Shown here: in pieces, positions 9,013 to 17,765 of the stretch
Layout of the letters: the number at the start of each line of letters is the position of its first letter
Position numbering within the stretch: position 1 is the first letter of the stretch
The notes under the pieces: generated by a model
Database searches by the model: none
Told to the model about the DNA's origin: nothing
The model's input: the letters and a program-made list of their open reading frames with translations, nothing else
Assembly: GCF_014652675.1 (NCBI RefSeq)
Contig: NZ_BMZG01000001.1
Coordinates: 186,001-250,000, forward strand
Origin: Formosimonas limnophila
GTDB taxonomy: Bacteria; Pseudomonadota; Gammaproteobacteria; Burkholderiales; Burkholderiaceae
Length of the DNA stretch: 64,000 bases
Direction of reading: 5' to 3'
Position numbers and translations under genes: made by a program

Positions 9013-10872
9013 ATGAATACCACTTTCACGCTACTTGAACAAATTAACGATACCGCGAGTGTGCGGGCGTTGTCAAAAGAACAATTGAGCCAGCTCTCTA
9101 CCGAATTGCGTGATTTTATTCTTCAATCGGTGTCGCAAACAGGTGGCCATCTGTCTTCTAATTTAGGGACGGTAGAGCTGACTGTAGCGTTGCATCATGT
9201 TTTTAATACACCTGACGATAAAATTATTTGGGATGTCGGTCATCAAAGTTATGGCCACAAAATCCTCACAGGGCGACGTGAGCGAATGGCGACGTTGCGT
9301 CAGTTCGGCGGTTTGTCAGGTTTTCCGAAGCGCTCTGAGTCTGTGTACGATGCGTTTGGCACAGCACATTCCTCCACGAGCATTTCTGCGGCACTGGGTA
9401 TGGCGGTGGCGGCTCGACATTTGAATCTACCCAATCGCCAGCACATTGCTGTGATTGGTGATGGCGCACTGACGGGAGGTATGGCGTTTGAGGCGATGAA
9501 TAATGCTGGCGTGACAGAAGGTATTAATCTACTGGTGATTTTAAACGACAACGATATGTCGATTTCGCCGCCCGTGGGTGCGTTGAATCGCTATCTGGCG
9601 AAATTACTCAGTGGTGACTTTGTCAATACTGCGCGCGAGCGATTGAAAAAAATTCTGAAGGTTGCACCGCCGATGTTGGAGTTCGCACGGCGATTTGAGG
9701 AGCATGCTAAGGGCATGGTTGTTCCCGCGACGATGTTTGAGGAGTTTGGCTTTAATTATATTGGGCCGATTGATGGGCATGATTTAGACTCATTGATTCC
9801 GACGTTGGAAAACCTAAAAAATCGTGGTGGCGTGCAGTTTTTGCATGTGGTGACACGAAAGGGGCAGGGCTACAAACTGGCCGAAGATGATCCCATTATG
9901 TACCATGGTCCTTCGACTTTTAATCCTTCTGAAGGCATCGTGGCCTCAAATGTGCCCAAGAAACTGACATTCACACAGGTGTTTGGCGATTGGATTTGTG
10001 ACATGGCAGCGGCTGACGCACGTCTGGTGGCAATCACACCAGCGATGCGCGAAGGCTCAGGCTTGGTCGAGTTTGAAGCAAAATATCCAACGCGCTACTT
10101 TGATGTGGGCATTGCGGAGCAGCATGCTGCAACGTTTGCTGCGGGTTTGGCCTGTGATGGGTTAAAACCTGTGTTGGTGATTTATTCGACATTTCTGCAA
10201 CGCGCGTATGATCAAGTGATTCATGACATTGCTTTGCAAAATTTGGATGTGACCTTTGCCATTGACCGTGCCGGTTTGGTTGGAGCAGACGGTGCGACAC
10301 ATGCGGGTGCTTATGATATTGCTTACTTGCGTTGTGTGCCCAATGTTGCGATTGCTACGCCATCTGATGAGCTTGAAGCTCGCGGTTTACTGACTGCGGC
10401 GTATCAGCACAATGGTGCTGCAGCCGTGCGCTATCCGCGTGGCTCTGGTGTTGGTGCAGAGGTTTCTAGTGATTTGACACCATTGCCATTTGGAAAAGCA
10501 CATGTGGTGCGTCAAGGGCAGAAAGTCGCGATTTTAGCTTTTGGGCCTTTGTTGCACATGGCTCGCCCTGCGGCTGATGAGGTTGGTGCGGCTTTGGTGG
10601 ACATGCGCTGGGTCAAACCTTTGGATGAGGCTTTGCTAATTGAATTGGCCAAAACCCACACACATTTTATTACCATAGAAGACTCGTCTGTGGCTGGTGG
10701 CGCGGGCAGTGCGGTGAGCGAGTGGTTCGCGGCTCATGGCTTGAACCCACACCTATTACATTTGGGTTTGCCCGACCAATTCATTGACCATGGCGATGTT
10801 GCAACTTTGTTGGCGCAGCATGATTTGTCGGTTGAAGCGGTCGCCAGCAAAGTTCGACAATTTGTGGCATAG
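9013..10872 (+). CDS. dxs: 1-deoxy-D-xylulose-5-phosphate synthase
   Basis: Dxs condenses pyruvate and glyceraldehyde 3-phosphate into DXP, the first step of the MEP isoprenoid pathway and a source for thiamine and pyridoxal. The 619-residue protein has [17 protein letters not shown] near residue 45, [13 protein letters not shown] near 76, the thiamine-diphosphate motif [18 protein letters not shown] near 148, and the transketolase central domain with [18 protein letters not shown]. It ends with a transketolase C-domain. There is no evident Shine-Dalgarno sequence before the ATG. folE2 follows about 120 bp downstream on the same strand, an arrangement I associate with betaproteobacteria. Confidence 0.97.
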   Translation: MNTTFTLLEQINDTASVRALSKEQLSQLSTELRDFILQSVSQTGGHLSSNLGTVELTVALHHVFNTPDDKIIWDVGHQSYGHKILTGRRERMATLRQFGGLSGFPKRSESVYDAFGTAHSSTSISAALGMAVAARHLNLPNRQHIAVIGDGALTGGMAFEAMNNAGVTEGINLLVILNDNDMSISPPVGALNRYLAKLLSGDFVNTARERLKKILKVAPPMLEFARRFEEHAKGMVVPATMFEEFGFNYIGPIDGHDLDSLIPTLENLKNRGGVQFLHVVTRKGQGYKLAEDDPIMYHGPSTFNPSEGIVASNVPKKLTFTQVFGDWICDMAAADARLVAITPAMREGSGLVEFEAKYPTRYFDVGIAEQHAATFAAGLACDGLKPVLVIYSTFLQRAYDQVIHDIALQNLDVTFAIDRAGLVGADGATHAGAYDIAYLRCVPNVAIATPSDELEARGLLTAAYQHNGAAAVRYPRGSGVGAEVSSDLTPLPFGKAHVVRQGQKVAILAFGPLLHMARPAADEVGAALVDMRWVKPLDEALLIELAKTHTHFITIEDSSVAGGAGSAVSEWFAAHGLNPHLLHLGLPDQFIDHGDVATLLAQHDLSVEAVASKVRQFVA

Positions 10873-10991
10873 TGTCGTTGTAATAGTTGATAAAATTACT
10901 CGGGTTTGTGCGTGCGCACAAACGTCTATCATGCTGGAACGATTCAATTTATTGAATAAGCCCTCGAATCTTAATTGAAAGCATATTACCA

Positions 10992-11798
10992 ATGAATGCC
11001 CCAATTGACTTAAAAAACATCCCCGATGTCCAAAGCTCCATCGATGCACGAAACATGCCAATCAGCCGCGTTGGGATTAAAGACGTGCGTTTCCCACTGC
11101 AAATTGATTTGGGTGCGGGTGCGCAAGCAACTGTTGCAACTTACACCATGACTGTGCATTTACCAGCCGATCAAAAAGGCACGCACATGTCGCGCTTTAT
11201 CGCGCTGCTTGAAGAGAACAAAACGATTTTCACACTCAACGATTTCAAAGCATTGGTCTCTGACATGATGGTACGTTTGGAGGCGAAAAAGGGTGATATT
11301 TACGTTCATTTTCCTTATTTTGTCGAAAAGACTGCGCCGATTTCAGGCATCAAAAGCCTGATGGATTATGAAGTGAGCCTCAACGGTGCTCACAAAAACG
11401 GTCAAAGTAATGTGGTGCTGTCCGTTTTGATTCCGATGACCAGCCTGTGCCCTTGCTCGAAAAAAATCTCTGAGTACGGTGCGCATAATCAGCGCTCTCA
11501 TGTCACTGCCCATCTGACCTTAAATGAACATGTTGGACAGTTTGACCTACATGCCCTGATTTCAGCCATCGAGGCGCAGGGTTCGTGCGAGTTGTATGGT
11601 TTACTTAAGCGTCCTGATGAGAAGTACGTTACCGAGCGTGCTTACGACAATCCTAAGTTTGTTGAGGATTTGGTGCGTGATGTGGCTGGTGTGCTCAAAT
11701 CACAACCTTACGCTGCAGAGTTCACGGTCGAGGCTGAAAACTTTGAGTCGATTCACAATCACTCCGCTTATGCGGTGATTGATTCTATTGATTTGTGA
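10992..11798 (+). CDS. folE2: GTP cyclohydrolase FolE2 (type IB)
   Basis: FolE2 converts GTP to 7,8-dihydroneopterin triphosphate, the entry step to folate (and possibly queuosine) synthesis, using a metal other than zinc if needed. The 268-residue product has the COG1469 signatures: [26 protein letters not shown] near residue 60, the catalytic [19 protein letters not shown] near 150, and [13 protein letters not shown] close to the end. Typical length. It is followed by a strong terminator, so the probable transcript is dxs-folE2. QueG at 31 kb shows that a queuosine pathway is also present. Confidence 0.96.
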   Translation: MNAPIDLKNIPDVQSSIDARNMPISRVGIKDVRFPLQIDLGAGAQATVATYTMTVHLPADQKGTHMSRFIALLEENKTIFTLNDFKALVSDMMVRLEAKKGDIYVHFPYFVEKTAPISGIKSLMDYEVSLNGAHKNGQSNVVLSVLIPMTSLCPCSKKISEYGAHNQRSHVTAHLTLNEHVGQFDLHALISAIEAQGSCELYGLLKRPDEKYVTERAYDNPKFVEDLVRDVAGVLKSQPYAAEFTVEAENFESIHNHSAYAVIDSIDL

Positions 11799-11812
11799 TG
11801 TATGGTTGTCTT

Positions 11813-11842
11813 AAAAAGCCCCGATATTTGTCGGGGCTTTTT
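11813..11842. terminator. Intrinsic terminator after folE2
   Basis: AAAAAGCCCCGA / TCGGGGCTTTTT pair perfectly around the loop TATTTG. The A-run and T-run on the two sides allow function in both directions. Confidence 0.85.
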
Positions 11843-11944
11843 AATGAAATTCGTTCGAGTAGACGGTGGTTGATGTGTTTTTAACCAAGGGTTTCCGTAT
11901 AATCATCGATGACGACATATCTATTTAATTGGGAAATAACCACC

Positions 11945-12892
11945 ATGAAACCATGGACAAAGAGACTGATGGTGATGCTTGCCACTTGGCTGTTGTGTGC
12001 TTGTGGTCACGATTTTGATGACAAAATCAGCGAGAGTTCATACGCCGTCAAAGTATCATCGAAAGCGGATACCGAAGGCGCGATACTCGGACAAATCATC
12101 ATTCAAACCTTAGAGCACAACGGTATTAGAACCATACATCAATTGCAGCTGGGTGACACCCAAACGGTGCGCAGTGCTCTATTGGCGGGTAAGATTGATA
12201 TTTATCCTGAATACACGGGTAATGGTGCATTTTTGATTGGTGAGCCAAACGATCCAGTGTGGAAAGATGCCGCTGCAGCTTATGCACATATTCAAAAAGT
12301 CGATGCACAGACGAATCAAGTCATTTGGCTGACCCCAGCCCCAACGAATAATGTCTGGTCAATTGCCCTTAGACGAGATTTGGTTGACGCACATGGCTTA
12401 AACTCATTGGGCGACTTGGCTCGTTGGTTAAATACGGGAAAAAATGATTTTAAACTCGTGGCGTCTGCCGAGTTTGTCAAACGCCCTGATGCGCTCAAAG
12501 CCATGGAGCAGGCGTATGGCTTTTCGTTGCGTCCCGAGCAGTTGATCGTATTGGAAGGTGGCGACACCAGCACTATGATTCAGGCGGCAGGTCAAGGCAC
12601 CAAAGGCATTAATGCTGCCATGGTTTATGGGACAGATGAGGCCATTATGTCAGCATTTAATCTCATCATACTTTCGGATTCGAAAGGGTCCGAAATTGTC
12701 TATCAGCCAACACCCATCATCCGCGAGTCTATCCTGATGGCAAAGCCTCGCATCAAAGAAGTGCTTGATCCCGTATTTCGCTCACTGACCGCACAAAACC
12801 TAAAAAAACTCAATGCCCGTGTGACATTAGAGAGCGTTGATGCCAAACAAGTGGCCATCGACTACCTCAAAGAAGAGGGCTTTATGAAGTGA
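11945..12892 (+). CDS. ProX/OsmF-type substrate-binding lipoprotein, orphan paralogue
   Basis: This 315-residue protein is a paralogue of the product at 1-870: it shares DTEG at the start of the mature domain, IDIYPEYTGNGAF, a WLTPAPTNNVWSIA segment, ASAEFVKRPDAL and GGDTSTMIQAA. It belongs to the OpuAC/ProX quaternary-amine binding family of ABC importers. The signal sequence is Sec-type with lipobox LCAC, unlike the Tat signal of the paralogue. The ATG at 11945 gives a compact signal peptide; an in-frame ATG at 11909 would add an unlikely 12-residue leader. No ATPase or permease gene is beside it, so it may serve a transporter encoded elsewhere or act as a sensor subunit. TATAAT at 11898-11903 is a possible -10. 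Confidence 0.87.
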   Translation: MKPWTKRLMVMLATWLLCACGHDFDDKISESSYAVKVSSKADTEGAILGQIIIQTLEHNGIRTIHQLQLGDTQTVRSALLAGKIDIYPEYTGNGAFLIGEPNDPVWKDAAAAYAHIQKVDAQTNQVIWLTPAPTNNVWSIALRRDLVDAHGLNSLGDLARWLNTGKNDFKLVASAEFVKRPDALKAMEQAYGFSLRPEQLIVLEGGDTSTMIQAAGQGTKGINAAMVYGTDEAIMSAFNLIILSDSKGSEIVYQPTPIIRESILMAKPRIKEVLDPVFRSLTAQNLKKLNARVTLESVDAKQVAIDYLKEEGFMK

Positions 12893-13211
12893 GTCTGGGG
12901 GCTGAATTATCGTGTTTTCTTGGGCGTGGTTGTAGATGAGAATACAGCTAAAGTAAAAATCTACTTCTTCAGTCAGTAAGTTAGGAGTTTTTCCAAAGAA
13001 ACCCTGAGAAAAATGATAATGAAATCAAAATGATATGTGGTTTACTTCCTTCTCTGCTTTTTATCACCGACATGCATGCGCTTTGAACGTTGGGTTATTC
13101 CATGCATTCGTTATTTTTAAACGATGGTTAAAATGACCTACTTTGCATTTCGTGTTTTGATTATTGTTGTAAACTATCGATAAAGTATTCACATAATTAA
13201 GGCTTATCGAA
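12893..13211. other. Intergenic region before recG
   Basis: 319 AT-rich bases with no credible gene. TTGATT (13157-13162) and TAAAGT (13181-13186), 18 bp apart, form a moderate promoter candidate about 25 bases before the recG start. I see no terminator of good quality after the lipoprotein gene. Confidence 0.4.
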
Positions 13212-15293
13212 GTGACTGTACCCACTGCCTTCTCTAAAACCCTCAAAATCACGCCTAAGCTCGCCGAAAAGCTGGCCAAGCTTGGTGTGCGCACTGACCA
13301 AGACATTTTGTTGCACATTCCTTTACGCTATGAGGATGAGACACGTCTTACGCCCGTGGCTGACTTGCGTCTCGGTCAGTTTGCACAAGTACAAGTGCGC
13401 GTGATTGAGCACACCGTGCAGTTTCGCCCGCGTCGTCAGCTGGTCGTGACCACGGTAGACGATGCGGGAGAGACTTTGGTGCTGCGGTTTATTCATTTCT
13501 ATGGCACGCAGTTGGCGGCGTTTCGTGCGGATGCATTGATTCGCGTGCAGGGTGAGGCGCGGCATGGGTTTTTCGGTATGGAAATGGTGCATCCTCGCTA
13601 TCAGTCGGTCACCGAAGACACGCCGCTGGGCGAAACCTTGACACCTGTTTATCCAACCACCGATGGCTTGTCACAATCGGCATGGCGAAAACTCATGGCG
13701 AAAGCGCTTGATGAGGTTCATCTGCCAGAAATATTGCCACGTAATGTTTTGGGCGACGGTTGGCCAACACTACAAGCCGCCGTGCAACTTTTACATGCGC
13801 CACCGCCGGACGTGAATCCCGCAGCATTGACCGAGCGCGACCACTTGGCGTGGGAGCGAATTAAGTTTGAAGAGTTACTGGCACAGCAACTCTCGCTCAC
13901 GCAGGCGAAGCTTAAGCGCCGTTCTGAGCTGGCTCCTCAACTCATGGCGCAAGATGATTTGTTAAAGCGATTGATTGCTCAGTTGCCATTTTCGATGACG
14001 GGCGCACAAACCAGAGCTTGGGCGCAGATTCAAACCGATATGGAAAGTGGTCACCCCATGCATCGGCTGCTGCAAGGCGATGTGGGTTCAGGGAAAACGG
14101 TGCTCGCGGCACTGGCTTGTGCGCAGTGTGTGTCAGCAGGGCGGCAAGCCGCTGTGATGGCACCCACAGAGATTCTTGCCGAGCAGCTTTATGAGAAACT
14201 AAAAGGTTGGTTTACTCCGCTTGGTATCAGCGTTGCGTGGCTGGCGTCGTCAGTTAAGAAAAAAGCCAAATCAGAAACCTACGCGGCTCTGACCGACAAT
14301 CAAATCCACATCATCGTTGGTACACATGCTTTGATTCAAGACGCTGTGCATTTTCATGACTTGGGCTTGGCCGTGATTGACGAGCAGCATCGCTTTGGGG
14401 TCGCGCAGCGACTGGCTTTACGTCAAAAAATGCAAGAAAGCGTCGAAGGGCAGCGCAACCCGCAATACGATGCGCCGCATCAGCTCATGATGAGTGCAAC
14501 GCCGATTCCTCGCACACTCGCCTTATCCTATTTCGCGGATTTGGATGTGGCGGTCTTGGATGAATTACCACCTGGACGAACGCCTGTGGTCACCAAACTG
14601 ATTGACCAAAAGCGCCGCGAAGAGGTGATTGATAAAGTGGCCTATCAAGTGGCGCAAGGCGAGCAAGTCTATTGGGTTTGCCCACTGATTGAAGAGTCCG
14701 AAGCCCTAGAGTTGCAAACAGCGATAGACACCCATGCTGCATTGAGTGCTGCATTGCCTGATTTAAACATTGGTTTGGTGCATGGTCGAATGAGTGCGGT
14801 GGAGAAGCGAGAGGTGATGGCATCCTTCGTTACTGGGGAGACTAATATCCTTGTTGCCACCACCGTCATCGAAGTCGGGGTGGACGTGCCGAACGCCAGC
14901 TGGATGGTGATTGAGCACGCTGAGCGATTTGGTTTATCACAGCTTCACCAACTGCGTGGTCGAGTCGGGCGCGGTGCGCTGCACAGCACTTGCGTACTAC
15001 TTTTTGAAAAACCTCTGTCCGCCACAGCGAAAGCACGCCTGAAAATCATGTATGACACCACGGATGGTTTTGAAATTGCGCGTGAGGATCTGCGCTTACG
15101 TGGCCCAGGTGAATTTCTGGGAGCACGACAGTCTGGCTTGCCGCTTTTGCGTTTTGCAGATTTAGAGAAGGATTTGGCGTTGCTGGAGGATGCGCGGGAT
15201 GCGGCTGAGTGGTTATTAGCGAACAATCCTGCGGCAGCACAGGCTCATTTGCAACGATGGCTGGCGCAGCGAGAACATTTTTTGGCTGCTTAG
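13212..15293 (+). CDS. recG: ATP-dependent DNA helicase RecG
   Basis: RecG remodels stalled forks and branch-migrates Holliday junctions. The 693-residue protein has the N-terminal wedge/OB domain (IPLRYEDETRLTPVADL near residue 36), then the SF2 motor with Walker A GDVGSGKT near 290, DEQH near 390, MSATPIPRTLA near 420 and HQLRGRVGRG near 580, and a C-terminal helical hairpin. It starts with GTG at 13212; no upstream ATG is in frame. Two further genes on the same strand follow closely (a small nuclease-like protein and an OxyR-like regulator). RecG next to oxyR is a known betaproteobacterial arrangement. Confidence 0.97.
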   Translation: MTVPTAFSKTLKITPKLAEKLAKLGVRTDQDILLHIPLRYEDETRLTPVADLRLGQFAQVQVRVIEHTVQFRPRRQLVVTTVDDAGETLVLRFIHFYGTQLAAFRADALIRVQGEARHGFFGMEMVHPRYQSVTEDTPLGETLTPVYPTTDGLSQSAWRKLMAKALDEVHLPEILPRNVLGDGWPTLQAAVQLLHAPPPDVNPAALTERDHLAWERIKFEELLAQQLSLTQAKLKRRSELAPQLMAQDDLLKRLIAQLPFSMTGAQTRAWAQIQTDMESGHPMHRLLQGDVGSGKTVLAALACAQCVSAGRQAAVMAPTEILAEQLYEKLKGWFTPLGISVAWLASSVKKKAKSETYAALTDNQIHIIVGTHALIQDAVHFHDLGLAVIDEQHRFGVAQRLALRQKMQESVEGQRNPQYDAPHQLMMSATPIPRTLALSYFADLDVAVLDELPPGRTPVVTKLIDQKRREEVIDKVAYQVAQGEQVYWVCPLIEESEALELQTAIDTHAALSAALPDLNIGLVHGRMSAVEKREVMASFVTGETNILVATTVIEVGVDVPNASWMVIEHAERFGLSQLHQLRGRVGRGALHSTCVLLFEKPLSATAKARLKIMYDTTDGFEIAREDLRLRGPGEFLGARQSGLPLLRFADLEKDLALLEDARDAAEWLLANNPAAAQAHLQRWLAQREHFLAA

Positions 15294-15316
15294 TTTTCAT
15301 TCTTTTAAGGTCTTAA

Positions 15317-15721
15317 ATGTTTAAACGTATTCAATATGAGCAGTTGAACTCTCGGCAAAAAGAGAATTTTAACTTTCAAAAAATCGCTGCTGAGTTGGCT
15401 GATTATGGTTTTAATTGCATGTGGCTCAATGATGATTGGCAAGGAGCGGATTTCATTGCCTGCCATATTGATGGTAATCAGTTCATTAAAGTGCAACTCA
15501 AGGGTCGGTTGAATATAGACAAAAAATATTATGGCAAAGACATTTGGATTGCATTTAAGCAGGATGATAATTGGTATGTTTATCCGCATGACATAGTGCA
15601 AGAAAAATTACTTGAGATGGGGCTTATGGCAGGCTCAAAGTCATGGGATGAGAATGGCGGTTACAGTTGGCCAAGAATTCCTAAGCATGTGTTTAAATAT
15701 ATGACGCAATACCAAGTGTGA
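15317..15721 (+). CDS. Small PD-(D/E)XK nuclease-like protein
   Basis: I do not recognise this 134-residue protein as a named family. It has the layout of a PD-(D/E)XK nuclease: an N-terminal helix with a possible acidic residue (Glu26), then DDWQGADF with Asp45, then the strand FIKVQLKG with the QxK pair Gln60/Lys62, and a WYVYPHD motif near 86-92. This is the pattern of the small archaeal-resolvase-like and group-I-intron-associated endonucleases. No signal peptide is seen. It is wedged between recG (23 bp upstream) and the LysR gene (30 bp downstream) on the same strand. Base composition looks more AT-rich than recG. Activity is inferred from motif spacing alone; it could be an inactive member. 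Confidence 0.65.
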   Translation: MFKRIQYEQLNSRQKENFNFQKIAAELADYGFNCMWLNDDWQGADFIACHIDGNQFIKVQLKGRLNIDKKYYGKDIWIAFKQDDNWYVYPHDIVQEKLLEMGLMAGSKSWDENGGYSWPRIPKHVFKYMTQYQV

Positions 15722-15751
15722 ATCTTTATTTTTAACCTTAAAGAGATAAAT

Positions 15752-16681
15752 ATGACCCTCACCGAACTTCGTTACGTCGTTGCACTGGCGCGTGAAAAGC
15801 ATTTTGGGCGCGCTGCGGCTGCGTGTTTTGTCAGTCAGCCGACACTGTCTGTGGCCATCAAAAAATTGGAACAGGAGTTAGACGTCACACTGTTTGAGCG
15901 CAGTATGCAGGATGTGCAGTTGACGCCCATCGGTGAAAAAGTGGTGGCACAAGCGCATCGGGTCTTGGGCGAAGTGGCGGTGATTAAGACTCTGGTGGGT
16001 GAACAGGTCAATCCTGCGGTAGGCACGCTGCATCTTGGGATGATTTACAGCATTGCGCCGTATTTATTACCGCGTTTGATGCCGCATTTGATTGAATCAA
16101 AGAGCGAGTTGCAATTGATTGTGCAGGAGGATTTTACGCATAAACTGCTTGAGCGTGTCAAACAGGGGACTTTGGATGCGGCGATTGTTGCATTGCCTGT
16201 GAATGATTCGGGCTTGTCTATGGCCAATTTGTATGATGAGGATTTTTATGTGGCTTTGGCCAAATCCCATCGTTTGGCCAAGGCGAAAACCATTGCAGCG
16301 AGCGAGTTATCCGACGATGCGCTGCTGGTGCTCGGAGCAGGCCATTGTTTTCGTGACCAAGTGTTACAAGCGAACCCGTCCATTAAACCATTTAAAATTG
16401 AGCAAGAGGGGCTGCACAAAACTTTTGAGGGCACATCGCTGGAAACGCTGCGTCATATGGCGGCGAGTGGCATTGGAATTACTGTCCTACCCGCGCTGGC
16501 TGTGCCCTTTAAATTAAGCTCTGATGATGGTTTGCGCTATTTGCCTTTTAATCAGCCCTCGCCGAGTCGTCGTGTGGTGCTTGTGTGGCGGAAAAATTAC
16601 TCACGTGAGGCAGCTTGTGAAGTACTGGCTCAAGCGGTGCGTGACTGTGGCGTTGTGGATGTGAGCGGTGTGGCCGTATGA
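15752..16681 (+). CDS. oxyR: OxyR-like LysR-family regulator lacking the resolving cysteine
   Basis: The 309-residue protein has an N-terminal LysR helix-turn-helix (FGRAAAACFVSQPTLSVAIKKLEQEL, about residues 18-43) and a substrate-domain that follows OxyR closely. The peroxide-sensing cysteine is at the same number as in E. coli (Cys199 in GAGHCFRDQ), followed by TSLETLRHMAASGIGITVLPALAVP. The second, resolving cysteine (E. coli Cys208) is absent: the stretch after Cys199 reads QVLQANPSIKPFKIEQEG. It may therefore sense peroxide through sulfenic acid chemistry, or have another partner cysteine. It follows recG and a small gene, and a bidirectional terminator closes the unit. oxyR is the best name by similarity. 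Confidence 0.82.
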   Translation: MTLTELRYVVALAREKHFGRAAAACFVSQPTLSVAIKKLEQELDVTLFERSMQDVQLTPIGEKVVAQAHRVLGEVAVIKTLVGEQVNPAVGTLHLGMIYSIAPYLLPRLMPHLIESKSELQLIVQEDFTHKLLERVKQGTLDAAIVALPVNDSGLSMANLYDEDFYVALAKSHRLAKAKTIAASELSDDALLVLGAGHCFRDQVLQANPSIKPFKIEQEGLHKTFEGTSLETLRHMAASGIGITVLPALAVPFKLSSDDGLRYLPFNQPSPSRRVVLVWRKNYSREAACEVLAQAVRDCGVVDVSGVAV

Positions 16682-16701
16682 ATGGCGATGAACAGTCTTA
16701 A

Positions 16702-16736
16702 ACAAAAAGCGCCAGCATGATGCTGGCGCTTTTTGT
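16702..16736. terminator. Bidirectional terminator between oxyR-like gene and phasin gene
   Basis: A perfect 16-bp stem (ACAAAAAGCGCCAGCA and its complement, loop TGA) with A and T runs on both flanks. It lies between two convergent genes and should stop both transcripts. Confidence 0.9.
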
Positions 16737-16753
16737 CAATCGAGGAGATTGAA

Positions 16754-17281
16754 TTACTTAGCTGCAGTTTTGGTGGCTTTAACTGCTTTGTCAACATTTG
16801 ACTCAGCCAATTCAACCGCTTGTTTTGCTGCTTTATTCAATGTATCGTAAGCAGAGTTTGCTGAAGCGATAGATGATTTGATGATTGATACGATGGCTTC
16901 TGAACCTTGTGGGGCATTTTTAGAAGCAACGTCAATCCACTCAGCAACTTGCTTGTTGTTATGAGCGACTTGCGCTTCAACGAATTTGTTCAATTCAGCT
17001 TGCGCAGTTGATGTGATTTCGTAGACTTTTTTGCTGTAAGTCAATGCTTTTTCAGCCGCTGGTTGAGCAGCACCACTGGCTGTTGCCATGAATGCTTGTG
17101 GGTCTTTAGCAGACAATGCTTTGTCTGATGTGTCAGCAGCTTGTTCCAACGCTTCTTTAGCAGTAGCGATGTTCAAGTTGGTTAATTGAACAATAGATTC
17201 GAATGCTTTATTTGTCAAAGCAAAAAAAGTTTCAACAGAGGCTTTTTGCGCAGCAGCAAAATCTTCAGGTTTGATGGTCAT
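16754..17281 (-). CDS. phaP: Phasin, polyhydroxyalkanoate granule surface protein
   Basis: Phasins coat PHA granules and control their number and size. The 175-residue product is almost entirely helical and Ala/Lys-rich, with the family pattern: an N-terminal MTIKPEDFAAAQKASVETFF segment, a central AKEALEQAADTSDKAL region, and a Lys/Ala-rich tail (DKAVKATKTAAK). There is no signal peptide or membrane segment. The ATG at 17281 has GGAG close upstream; an upstream extension to 17368 gives a non-phasin leader and is rejected. No PHA synthase gene is nearby. A TGC-centred palindrome about 170 bp upstream could be a PhaR operator. Confidence 0.92.
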   Translation of the reverse strand: MTIKPEDFAAAQKASVETFFALTNKAFESIVQLTNLNIATAKEALEQAADTSDKALSAKDPQAFMATASGAAQPAAEKALTYSKKVYEITSTAQAELNKFVEAQVAHNNKQVAEWIDVASKNAPQGSEAIVSIIKSSIASANSAYDTLNKAAKQAVELAESNVDKAVKATKTAAK

Positions 17282-17451
17282 GGTGAATCTCCAATAGAGT
17301 AAGTTAAGGGTACAACAACAGAGTTTTGATACCGAATGCGGCCCATTCAAAATCCCAATCATTGGCAAGACCTTTAATTAAAAGGCATCAGACAATGGTG
17401 CACCGCAACAATTGAAATTCTACGCACAAGACTCATGAAATGCAAGTTTTA

Positions 17452-17470
17452 TTTTGTGCGCTGCACAAAA
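17452..17470. promoter_or_regulatory. Palindrome, possible PhaR operator
   Basis: TTTTGTGC-GCT-GCACAAAA is an exact inverted repeat with 8-bp arms and TGC/GCA at its centre. PHA regulators of the PhaR family are known to bind TGC/GCA-type dyads near phasin genes. Assignment is inferred; the site lies closer to phaP than to the sugar operon promoters. Confidence 0.5.
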
Positions 17471-17529
17471 ATGTTGTTTTTTGGATGCGATTTACAGCCC
17501 AACCCTTGCCAATGCTGGATTTATAGGCC

Positions 17530-17558
17530 TTGCGACAAAGGCAAAAACTGTGTATAAA
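17530..17558 (+). promoter_or_regulatory. Promoter candidate 1 for sugar ABC operon
   Basis: TTGCGA, 17-bp spacer, TATAAA. Four and five of six consensus positions match with ideal spacing. It would yield a leader of about 200 bases. Confidence 0.5.
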
Positions 17559-17571
17559 TCATGGAAAGTGC

Positions 17572-17600
17572 TTGACAGTGAATCTTGGATTGAATAAAGT
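17572..17600 (+). promoter_or_regulatory. Promoter candidate 2 for sugar ABC operon
   Basis: A perfect TTGACA followed after 17 bp by TAAAGT. It lies 42 bp downstream of candidate 1, suggesting tandem starts. Confidence 0.5.
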
Positions 17601-17765
17601 GGCTCCGCGTAAAAAATGACGAAAATTTCAAAAATACTTCGGTTTTTATGAAATGCTATTTACTGTAAGAAATTCATCGGCTATATCGTTGGCATTTTTT
17701 GGTTTATCTCGGCAGTGCGCGGTTTAAAGCGCGTCTGTATGTATTATTTCAAATAAGGTGGAGAC

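Larger units (their letters stand above)
17282..17765. other. Divergent control region phaP / sugar ABC operon
   Basis: 484 bases without a gene between divergent phaP and the binding-protein gene. It contains a palindrome at 17452-17470 and two promoter candidates reading to the right (17530-17558 and 17572-17600). Confidence 0.55.
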
